Assembly: GCF_001938945.1 (NCBI RefSeq)
Contig: NZ_MKIO01000040.1
Span: 238,941-302,940 of the forward strand
DNA: 64,000 nt
Reading direction: 5' to 3'
From: Xaviernesmea rhizosphaerae
GTDB taxonomy: Bacteria > Pseudomonadota > Alphaproteobacteria > Rhizobiales > Rhizobiaceae
Of this stretch, positions 1 through 7,730 are shown piece by piece. Each line of letters begins with the position of its first letter. Position 1 is the stretch's first letter. The notes beneath the pieces are model-generated. The model made no database searches. It saw only the letters and a list, made by a program, of their open reading frames with translations, and was not told the origin of the DNA. A program made the translations under genes and the position numbers.

Positions 1-654
<654 letters not shown>

Positions 655-730
655 AGCGCAAAAATGCCCGGAAATGAAGGCGGCGCGGAGAAAGGCCGTG
701 CGTGGCAAGGCCGCGGCGGCGCCATGGGTG

Positions 731-1519
731 TCAGCGTCCGCGCAGGCGCGCCGTCAGCATGGCGCGGATGGCACCTTCCACCATGCGGCTCGTGGTCTTG
801 CGGTTGCTCTTCGCATCATAGGGCAGCGCCGGAGCCAGATCGACCTCGACATCGATCGCCCCTTCCCTCAGCACGCCGAGAAGATGCGGCACGAGTTCTA
901 CATCGCCTGGCCAGGCGGCGATCGGCCGGTGATAGCGGCCCATGGGCATGCCGTGGACGCGGGTATAGGCGATCGAGACCGGCTGGATATGGACGATGCC
1001 GGTGGGCGAGGCCGGAAGCGCGGAGGTGGCGGCCCCGAACAGCGCGCTCTTGATCTCCAGGAGCCGATTTCCGTCGGAGGTCGTGCCTTCCGGAAACAGG
1101 ACGACGATCTCGCCGGCCGCCATGCGCCGGCCGATCTCGTTCGCCTGCTCGCCGGCCCGGCGCTTTTCCTCGCGTGCCACGAAGATCGTGCTCTGCAGCC
1201 GCGCCAGCACGCCGAAGACCGGCCAGTCGCGCACCTCCGCCTTGGCGACGAACACCACGTCGGCAATCGCGCCCAGAACCAGAATGTCCTTCCAGCTGAC
1301 ATGGTTGGAAACCAGCATCAGCGGCCGCTCGGTCTCGACCCGCCCATGGACATGCACCTTCAGCCCCAGAAGCCGGCAGGCGATGCGGTGCCAGAGACGC
1401 GGCAGTCGCCGGCGCGCGGGCCAGTCACACCAGAGAAAGATCAGCTGGGCCGGCAGGAGAAGCGCGGTGACCAGCACCAGAGTCAGGAGCACGAGCGCGA
1501 TGCGCAGCCGGTTGACCAT
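731..1519 (-). CDS. olsA: Lyso-ornithine lipid / 1-acylglycerol-3-phosphate O-acyltransferase (PlsC family, OlsA-like)
   Basis: Membrane acyltransferase of 262 residues that transfers an acyl chain from acyl-ACP to a lipid hydroxyl. A hydrophobic N-terminal segment (about 8-30) anchors it. The HX4D catalytic motif is H73-VSWK-D78 and the second family motif is FPEGT at 142-146. By sequence alone it could be a phosphatidic-acid-forming PlsC. The OlsA assignment rests on context: in S. meliloti the gene at this position between miaB and rimI is, as I recall, olsA, and an olsB homologue lies 16 kb away in this window. The gap to the rimI stop is only 9 bases, so co-transcription with tsaB-rimI is likely. 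Confidence 0.8.
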   Translation of the reverse strand: MVNRLRIALVLLTLVLVTALLLPAQLIFLWCDWPARRRLPRLWHRIACRLLGLKVHVHGRVETERPLMLVSNHVSWKDILVLGAIADVVFVAKAEVRDWPVFGVLARLQSTIFVAREEKRRAGEQANEIGRRMAAGEIVVLFPEGTTSDGNRLLEIKSALFGAATSALPASPTGIVHIQPVSIAYTRVHGMPMGRYHRPIAAWPGDVELVPHLLGVLREGAIDVEVDLAPALPYDAKSNRKTTSRMVEGAIRAMLTARLRGR

Positions 1520-1528
1520 GCCGCCCCC

Positions 1529-2026
1529 TCAAAGATCCAGCCGCATGACGAGTGCGCCGGTGCGCGTGCCGTCGGCGCCCTTGTAATAGGCCTTGCGGGT
1601 GGCGACCGTCTGAAAGCCCAGCCGGCGATAGAGGCCGATGGCGGGCTGGTTGGTCTCGTCCACCTCGAGGAACAGGCTCTCGGCCCCGCGCCGACGGGCC
1701 TCGCCCAAGGCCGCGCGCATCAGCCGCCAGCCGATCCCCAGCCGGCCGTAGCGCGCATCCACGGCGATGGTGAGGATCTCCCCCTCCCCGCCGGCGGCGC
1801 GCGTCAGCACGAAGCCACCAAGCGCGGGGCGGCCGAGAAGCGCATTGGTCTGGCGCGCGACAAAGCCGAAGACGGTAGCCTGCCCGGTCAAGGCGTGAAT
1901 CTCGTCCTCACCCCAGGGATGGGGGAAGCGGCCGGCATGGCAGAGCGCGACCTCGGGCAGATCGGCCGAGCGCAGCGCGACGATCTCGAAGTCGGGCTTT
2001 CGCAGCCATTGGTCGATCAGCGTCAT
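1529..2026 (-). CDS. rimI: Ribosomal-protein/TsaD-associated N-acetyltransferase RimI
   Basis: GNAT acetyltransferase of 165 residues, expected to acetylate the N-terminal alanine of ribosomal protein S18. The acetyl-CoA binding loop is DARYGRLGIGWRL at about 90-102, and the C-terminal part has the usual N-x-x-A-x-x-LY-x-x-x-GF pattern (NQPAIGLYRRLGF). The ATG at 2026 overlaps the tsaB stop by 4 bases (ATGA), which fixes the start; a longer in-frame reading upstream lies inside tsaB. The tsaB-rimI pairing is common in bacteria. Confidence 0.92.
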   Translation of the reverse strand: MTLIDQWLRKPDFEIVALRSADLPEVALCHAGRFPHPWGEDEIHALTGQATVFGFVARQTNALLGRPALGGFVLTRAAGGEGEILTIAVDARYGRLGIGWRLMRAALGEARRRGAESLFLEVDETNQPAIGLYRRLGFQTVATRKAYYKGADGTRTGALVMRLDL

Positions 2027-2721
2027 GCCCCACCCTCTTGCTGGGCAGACGGCTGCCGGGCGATGGCGAAGCCCTCCTGCGGCTTGGCATCCGGCCCGCG
2101 CAGATAAAGCGGGCGGGCGGGCGCCGCAGCGGGATCGGCAAGCGCGCCGAGCCGCGCCAGGGCCTCGATCTCGACACTGTCCTGCACCGTCTGGCCGCTC
2201 ACCACATCGGGCGCGCCGGCGAGCAGGGCCGCGCCGGAACCGACGACGGATCCTTGATAGCCGGCAAAATAATCGCGTGCCTGGGCAAGCGGCCATAGCG
2301 CCGGACGGCTGGCGGGCGCACCATCGGCCCCGAAGGTCTGGCAGAACAGATCCTCGCGCCGACCGTCGATGGCGACCAGCACATCGCCGGCCTCCTGCTG
2401 TTTCTGCGCCGTCCAGGCCAGTGTCGAAAGGGTGGAGATGCCGACCACGGGGCGCTCCAGCGCCAAAGCAAAACCGCGCGCGGCCGCCACGCCGACGCGG
2501 ATGCCGGTGAAGGAGCCGGGGCCGACCGCCACGGCGATGCGATCGACAGCGGAAAGATCGAGGGCGGCGCTGTCGAGCGCCGCATCGATGAAAGCGAGAA
2601 GGCGCTCGGCGTGCCCCTTGCCGATGCGCTCGCCTGCAACGGCCAGCATCCGGCCGGCATCGGCGTCAAAAAGCGCGGCGCGGCAATCCGCGCCCGCCGT
2701 ATCCAGTGCAAGAACGATCAT
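2023..2721 (-). CDS. tsaB: tRNA threonylcarbamoyladenosine biosynthesis protein TsaB
   Basis: ASKHA-fold partner of TsaD and TsaE needed for t6A37 formation in tRNA. The protein has 232 residues and starts MIVLALDTAG, the family's first motif. It carries the conserved VGPGSFTGIRVG segment at about residues 91-102, typical of TsaB. The C-terminal third is variable, as usual. It is translationally coupled to rimI by a 4-base overlap and preceded by 112 bases containing a short hairpin after nfuA. Confidence 0.93.
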   Translation of the reverse strand: MIVLALDTAGADCRAALFDADAGRMLAVAGERIGKGHAERLLAFIDAALDSAALDLSAVDRIAVAVGPGSFTGIRVGVAAARGFALALERPVVGISTLSTLAWTAQKQQEAGDVLVAIDGRREDLFCQTFGADGAPASRPALWPLAQARDYFAGYQGSVVGSGAALLAGAPDVVSGQTVQDSVEIEALARLGALADPAAAPARPLYLRGPDAKPQEGFAIARQPSAQQEGGA

Positions 2722-2793
2722 GATCGTCTATTGCCCCGCCGGAGCCGGTTTTGGCAACCGCTGTTTCCGGTCTTTTGCCGAAGCGAGGATGGG

Positions 2794-2815
2794 GGCGCGG
2801 AAGGAAATCCGCGCC
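2794..2815 (-). terminator. Weak hairpin downstream of nfuA
   Basis: Eight-base-pair stem GGCGCGGA/TCCGCGCC around a 6-base loop, 18 bases after the nfuA stop. No T-run follows on the minus strand, so it is at best a weak or Rho-assisted terminator. Confidence 0.3.
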
Positions 2816-2833
2816 GGGCTTTATCGGCCCGTT

Positions 2834-3397
2834 TCAGACGGCCTCGACCGAGCGCACTTCCGGGATGAAATGATGCAGCAGGTTCTGCACGCCGTGCTTC
2901 AGGGTCGCGGTGGAGGACGGGCAGCCGGAGCAGGCGCCCTTCATGTTGAGAAACACCGTGCCGTCGCGGAACCCCTTGAAGGTGATGTCGCCGCCATCCT
3001 GGGCCACGGCCGGACGCACACGGGTTTCTAGCAGCTCCTTGATCGTGGCGACGATGGTCTCGTCGCCGCTGTCGAAGAACTCGCCTTCGGCATCCGTCGC
3101 CTCGGCGCGCGGGCCGGCCATGACCGGCTGGCCGGACATGAAATGCTCCATGATCGAGCCGAGAATGGCGGGCTTGAGATGCTGCCAGTCCTGCCCGTCC
3201 TTGGTCACGGTGATGAAGTCATAGCCGAAATAGACGCCGGTGATGCCGGGCACGCGGAACAGCCGCGCGGCCAGCGGCGAGCCGGCATTGGCCTCATCCT
3301 CGTCGCGAAACTCGGCCGTGCCGGTTTCCATGACGACGCGCCCGGGCAGGAACTTCAGCGTGGCGGGATTGGGGGTGGATTCGGTCTGGATGAACAT
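2834..3397 (-). CDS. nfuA: NfuA-type iron-sulfur cluster carrier (NifU family)
   Basis: Scaffold/carrier that delivers Fe-S clusters to apoproteins, 187 residues. The N-terminal Nfu_N domain starts MFIQTESTPNPATLKFLPG, the family's characteristic opening, and the C-terminal NifU domain carries C156-SG-C159 in the context GGDITFKG...ACSGCPSS. A reading frame 14 codons longer exists, but the family consensus start is the ATG at 3397. It stands alone between usp and tsaB, outside any isc or suf cluster. Confidence 0.92.
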   Translation of the reverse strand: MFIQTESTPNPATLKFLPGRVVMETGTAEFRDEDEANAGSPLAARLFRVPGITGVYFGYDFITVTKDGQDWQHLKPAILGSIMEHFMSGQPVMAGPRAEATDAEGEFFDSGDETIVATIKELLETRVRPAVAQDGGDITFKGFRDGTVFLNMKGACSGCPSSTATLKHGVQNLLHHFIPEVRSVEAV

Positions 3398-3572
3398 CGC
3401 TCGATCGCGCTCCGGTCGCGGACAGGCGAAGAATGCCATGTCCTGCGGGGTTTAGAAAATTTCTAAACTGGATATACGCCTCTCGCCGCGCAGCTTCAAG
3501 ATGGGGATTGCAGTCAAGTTTTCCGGCGCAGTTGAAGACACGACCCCGCCGGCCCCACAAGCAGCGCTGCAC

Positions 3573-4064
3573 TCACGTCAGCGCGTCGATTTCCGCATCC
3601 GTCAGCGCATCGGGGATGACGGTGACGGGGATCGGGAAGGCGGCGGCCTTGCCGGCGATGGAGGAGACCAGCGGGCCCGGGCCATCCTTGGCGGAGCCGG
3701 CAGCCAGAACGAGAATGGCGATGTCGCGGTCCTCGTCGATCAGCTTGTTGATCTGCTCGGTGGCGAGCCCCTCGCGAATCGCCATTTCCGGCTCGATGCC
3801 GATGGTCTCGCGCACGGTCTGGGCGATCCTCGCCAGAGTCGCCTCGGCCTCTGCGCGCGCTTCCGCCCGCATGATGCCTTCGACCCCCAGCCATTGCTGG
3901 AAATCGCCATCGGGAATGACATAGAGAAGAACCAGCGCGCCGCTTGAATGCTTGGCGCGCCGTCCGGCATAGTGAACCGCCCGGCTGCATTCGGGCGTAT
4001 CGTCGATAACCGCCAGGAATTTCCGGCGATGGCCTTCCGCGCGGGAGAGTCTTGTCGAAACCAT
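3573..4064 (-). CDS. Universal stress protein, UspA family
   Basis: Cytoplasmic protein of 163 residues with a single Usp domain. The N-terminal strand and loop FLAVIDDTPECSRAVHYA is typical of the ATP-binding branch, and the C-terminal strand VTVIPDALT closes the fold. A degenerate Gly-rich loop (AAGSAKDGPGPLVSSIAG) occupies the usual nucleotide-binding position. The precise role is unknown. It lies between trpS and nfuA, with 109 and 175 base gaps, an arrangement shared by other Rhizobiaceae. Confidence 0.88.
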   Translation of the reverse strand: MVSTRLSRAEGHRRKFLAVIDDTPECSRAVHYAGRRAKHSSGALVLLYVIPDGDFQQWLGVEGIMRAEARAEAEATLARIAQTVRETIGIEPEMAIREGLATEQINKLIDEDRDIAILVLAAGSAKDGPGPLVSSIAGKAAAFPIPVTVIPDALTDAEIDALT

Positions 4065-4173
4065 GGCTGGACTGTGGCAAAGCCGGCGGCGCCCCGCAAG
4101 GGCGGATTTTCGCCGCCCCCTGATTTCACGGGGTCAAGCCAAGGGCTCCGCGCCGAGGATCAGCAGTCGGGGA

Positions 4174-5238
4174 TCAGCGCAAGAAGCCGACGACCTCACG
4201 CACCATGGCCATGGTTTCTGCGGCCCGGGCGCGGGCACGCTCGCCGCCATCCTTGAGGATGGCGTCGATATGGCTGGTGTCGTCCATCAGACGGCGCATC
4301 TCGGCCGTGATCGGCGCAAGCACTGTTACGGCCAGATCGACCAGAGCCGGCTTGAACACCGAGAACTGCTGGCCGCCGAATTCGGCGAGCACATCGGCCT
4401 TGGTCCGGTCGGAGAGCGCGGCGAAGATGCCGACGAGATTGTCAGCTTCCGGCCGGCCGGCAAGACCGTCGATCTCGCTCGGCAAGCCATCCGGATCGGT
4501 CTTGGCCTTGCGGATCTTCTTGGAGATCGTCTCGGCATCGTCCATCAGATTGACGCGGGAGAGGTCCGACGGGTCGGACTTCGACATCTTCTTCGTGCCG
4601 TCGCGCAGCGACATGACGCGCGGCGCCGGACCGTCGATCAGCGGCTCGACCATGGGAAAGAGCGCATGCACCGGCTCATCACCGACGGTGATGTCGATGC
4701 CGTAGCCCGAGGCGCGGATCTTCTCGGCAAAGTCGAGATTGAACTTCATGGCGATGTCGCGCGCCAGTTCCAGATGCTGCTTCTGGTCGTCGCCGACGGG
4801 CACGTGCGTGCCGCGATAGACGAGAATGTCGGCGGCCATCAGGCTCGGATAGGCATAGAGCCCCAGCGAGGCCTGCTCGCGGTCCTTGCCGGCCTTGTCC
4901 TTGAACTGCGTCATGCGGTTCATCCAGCCGATGCGCGCCACGCAATTGAAGATCCAGGCCAGCTCGGCATGTTCCGGCACGGTCGATTGGTTGAAGACGA
5001 TGTGCTTCTTGGCGTCGATGCCCGAGGCAATGAAGGCGGCGGCGATCGAGCGGGTCTGGCCGATCAGGTCGCCCTGCACCAGCTGGGCGGTGATCGCATG
5101 CATGTCGACCACGCAATACATGCAGTCATTGTTGTCCTGCAGCGCCACGAACTTGCGGATCGCGCCGAGATAATTGCCGAGATGGAGATTGCCGGTCGGC
5201 TGGACGCCGGAGAAGACGCGCGGCGGAAACTGGGACAT
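4174..5238 (-). CDS. trpS: Tryptophanyl-tRNA synthetase
   Basis: Class I aminoacyl-tRNA synthetase that charges tRNA-Trp, 354 residues. The HIGH-like motif is PTGNLHLGNYLGA (H19-L-G-N22), and the KMSKS loop is present unchanged (DGTKKMSKSDPSD, near residue 215). The reading frame is open 72 codons further upstream, but that extension is Arg/Pro-rich non-family sequence. The ATG at 5238 begins the family consensus MSQFPPRVFSGVQPTG and has a GAGG about 8 bases upstream. Confidence 0.96.
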   Translation of the reverse strand: MSQFPPRVFSGVQPTGNLHLGNYLGAIRKFVALQDNNDCMYCVVDMHAITAQLVQGDLIGQTRSIAAAFIASGIDAKKHIVFNQSTVPEHAELAWIFNCVARIGWMNRMTQFKDKAGKDREQASLGLYAYPSLMAADILVYRGTHVPVGDDQKQHLELARDIAMKFNLDFAEKIRASGYGIDITVGDEPVHALFPMVEPLIDGPAPRVMSLRDGTKKMSKSDPSDLSRVNLMDDAETISKKIRKAKTDPDGLPSEIDGLAGRPEADNLVGIFAALSDRTKADVLAEFGGQQFSVFKPALVDLAVTVLAPITAEMRRLMDDTSHIDAILKDGGERARARAAETMAMVREVVGFLR

Positions 5239-5416
5239 GGTGAGGACCTCGGTCGGCTCGCGAAGGGCCGCGACGAAAAGGGTCGCTGCACCGCTCGCAT
5301 CGTGTTTGTCATGCCATCGTCGCGCCTGCCCCGGACCGGCCATCGGGCACGGCAATTCCGGCACGCGGCAACGTGCGCCTGCTTGCCGGCGCTTATGCAT
5401 GACGGCCCCGGGGCGA

Positions 5417-5827
5417 TCAAGAGGCAGGCGGCGTTTCGGCGTAGCGAGGTTCAATCAGATCCCAACGGTTGCCATAGAGATCGACAAAGACGGCGACGGT
5501 TCCGTAAGCCTCATGGCGCGGCGGCTCCTCGAAACGAACGCCGCGCGCCAGAAATTCTGCGTGGTCGCGCGCAAAATCATCCGTTTCCAGGAAAAAGCTG
5601 ACGCGCCCTCCAGTCTGTCGCCCGATCGTCTCTTCCTGAGACGCGCCATCCGCGCGGGCCAGCAAGAGACCGCTTTCGGCGCCTGTAGGTGCAATGACAA
5701 CCCAGCGCTTGCCATCATCCAGCATCACGTCCGAACGGCACTCGAATCCCAGTGCATCGCAATAGAAAGATTTGGCGCGATCATAATCATCGACAACCAG
5801 CGTCACCAGCGAGATCCGGCTGACCAT
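5417..5827 (-). CDS. VOC (glyoxalase/bleomycin-resistance fold) family protein
   Basis: Small single-domain protein of 136 residues with the VOC beta-alpha-beta-beta-beta pattern: ISLVTLVVDDYDRAKSFY at the start and VFVDLYGNRWDLIEP at the end. The terminal D-x-x-G-N-x-W/x-D/E-L element is the metal-binding edge in many members. Substrate unknown; it could be a glyoxalase, a dioxygenase-like enzyme or a resistance protein. It starts 13 bases after the murJ stop, so it is probably co-transcribed with murJ. Confidence 0.85.
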   Translation of the reverse strand: MVSRISLVTLVVDDYDRAKSFYCDALGFECRSDVMLDDGKRWVVIAPTGAESGLLLARADGASQEETIGRQTGGRVSFFLETDDFARDHAEFLARGVRFEEPPRHEAYGTVAVFVDLYGNRWDLIEPRYAETPPAS

Positions 5828-5840
5828 CTGCTGCGCCCTC

Positions 5841-7418
5841 CTATGACTTTTCTACTGCCCCCTTGCGCTTCACATTGCGCCGGATGATGCCGAGATCGGC
5901 GCCGCCGATCAGGAAGGCGAGCGAGAAATAGACCAGCATCGACAAGCCGATCAGCGCGCAGAGTGCGCCGAGCTGGTGAAGGAGCTTGGAGCCCGGCTGC
6001 AGCCAGGGCTGCAGCGCATCCGAGGCATAGGCTAGCACGACGCACATGACGCCGGTGGCGATGCAGAGCCGGATGGCGCGCGAGAACAGCGCCTTGTCCC
6101 AGTCCCAATGGCCGCGCCGAACCAGGGTGACGAACAGCATGATGGTCGTCAGCCAGCCGGAGGTGGCCTCGGCCGTGGCGATGCCGCGTTCGGCGAGAAT
6201 CGGGAAGAGCGAGACGGCCAGCGCGCAATTGACCATCACCGAGATCCCGGTGATGCGCATTGGCGTGCGCGTGTCCTCGCGGGCGAAAAAGCCGGGGGTC
6301 AGCGCCTTGATCATCACGAAGGCCGGCAGGCCAAGGCCGTAGATCGCCAGCACCGAGGCGACCGTCTGCGTGGTTTCGGGCGAGAAGGCGCCGCGCTCGT
6401 AGAGCACGCGCACGATCTGGTCGGAGATGACCCAGAGCGCGCCAGCGGCCGGCAGCGTCAGGAACAGCACGAATTCGAGCGAGCGGTTCTGAAGATTGCC
6501 GGCCTCCTTCAGATGCCCGCCGCGCAGGGCGCGCGACAGCTCCGGCAGGAGCACGACACCCACCGCGATGCCGACGACGCCGAGCGGCAGCTGGTAGACG
6601 CGGTCGGAATATTGCAGCACCGCGATGGCGCCCTCCTTGGTGGAGGCGATCATCTGGCCGATGATCTGGTTGATCTGGGTGATGCCGCCGGTCACGGCCG
6701 CCGGCAGGGCCAGCACCAGCAGGCGCTTCACATTGGGCGTCATGCGCGGCCGCTTGAAGGAAAGCCGCATGCCGGCATGGCGCACGCCGGCATAGAGCAC
6801 GGCCATCTGCAGAAGGCCCGCCACCAGAACGCCCCAGGCCAGGCACCAGGCAGTCGTCAGCGGGTCCGCCCCCGTCCACAGGCCATAGCCCAGCGCGCCG
6901 ATCAGCGCGACATTGAGGAAAACAGGCGCGATCGCCGCGGCGAAATAATGCTGCAGCGAATTGAGCATGCCCGAGAGCATGGCGGTGAGCGACATGCACA
7001 TGAGATAGGGAAACATCACCACGGCCAGCTTGACCGTCACGTCGAACTTCTCGGCATCGCCGACGAAGCCGGGGGCGATCACCCAGGCGACGATCAGCGG
7101 CATGGCCAGTTCCATGACGACGGTGATCAGCAGCAGCACGGTGAAGAGGACGCCGAAGACCTCTTCTGAAAAACGCTTGGCGCCGTCCACCCCATGGGTC
7201 TCGATCTCCTTGGCGAAGAGCGGCACGAAGGCGGCGTTGAAGGCGCCCTCGGCAAACAGCCGGCGGAAAAGATTGGGAAAGCGGAAGGCCGCATAGAAGG
7301 CATCGGCCATCGGACCGGTGCCGAGCGCGGCCGCCATCATGGTTTCGCGGGTAAAGCCCAGAATGCGGCTGCCCAGCGTGGCGCCGCCGACGGTGGCGAA
7401 TTTCTTCACAAGGCTCAT
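5841..7418 (-). CDS. murJ: Lipid II flippase MurJ (MviN)
   Basis: Polytopic inner-membrane protein of 525 residues from the MOP exporter superfamily that flips lipid II for peptidoglycan synthesis. The N-terminus (MSLVKKFATVGGATLGSRILGFTRETMMA) and the following PMADAFYAAFRFPNLFRRLFAEGAFNAAFVP stretch, given here in pieces, match the family closely; the GAFNAAFVP element is a hallmark. About fourteen hydrophobic segments can be counted. It lies downstream of glnD (312-base gap), an association found throughout alphaproteobacteria. Confidence 0.95.
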   Translation of the reverse strand: MSLVKKFATVGGATLGSRILGFTRETMMAAALGTGPMADAFYAAFRFPNLFRRLFAEGAFNAAFVPLFAKEIETHGVDGAKRFSEEVFGVLFTVLLLITVVMELAMPLIVAWVIAPGFVGDAEKFDVTVKLAVVMFPYLMCMSLTAMLSGMLNSLQHYFAAAIAPVFLNVALIGALGYGLWTGADPLTTAWCLAWGVLVAGLLQMAVLYAGVRHAGMRLSFKRPRMTPNVKRLLVLALPAAVTGGITQINQIIGQMIASTKEGAIAVLQYSDRVYQLPLGVVGIAVGVVLLPELSRALRGGHLKEAGNLQNRSLEFVLFLTLPAAGALWVISDQIVRVLYERGAFSPETTQTVASVLAIYGLGLPAFVMIKALTPGFFAREDTRTPMRITGISVMVNCALAVSLFPILAERGIATAEATSGWLTTIMLFVTLVRRGHWDWDKALFSRAIRLCIATGVMCVVLAYASDALQPWLQPGSKLLHQLGALCALIGLSMLVYFSLAFLIGGADLGIIRRNVKRKGAVEKS

Positions 7419-7730
7419 GTCGAGAGCAGCTCACTGTTGCGCGCGCCGTGGCGGGACCGGCGCAGCCCGGAAAGACGATGGCATCCGCGCGCGCCTCAAA
7501 ACCACAAGGCCATGCAACGCGCTGCGGACGCACCTCATAAAGCATGCGACGCGAACTGTGCAGCGGTTTTGTGGTGACACTCCAGGCAAAACAGGATTTG
7601 CGCAAAGCGGGCATCCATCCGGCAGCGCGCTGCGGACCTTCAAGCCTCCCGCCCGAAAGGGAAATCCGGCTCCCGGTTTACAGGCCCGTCACGAACAGGC
7701 CCGCAAAAGCGGACACCGGCTCGGCCTCCG
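7419..7730. other. 312-base intergenic gap between glnD and murJ
   Basis: No gene seen. The only structure noted is a short self-complementary GCAGCGCGCTGC at about 7624-7635. The region must contain any independent murJ promoter, but no convincing -35/-10 pair was found. Confidence 0.5.
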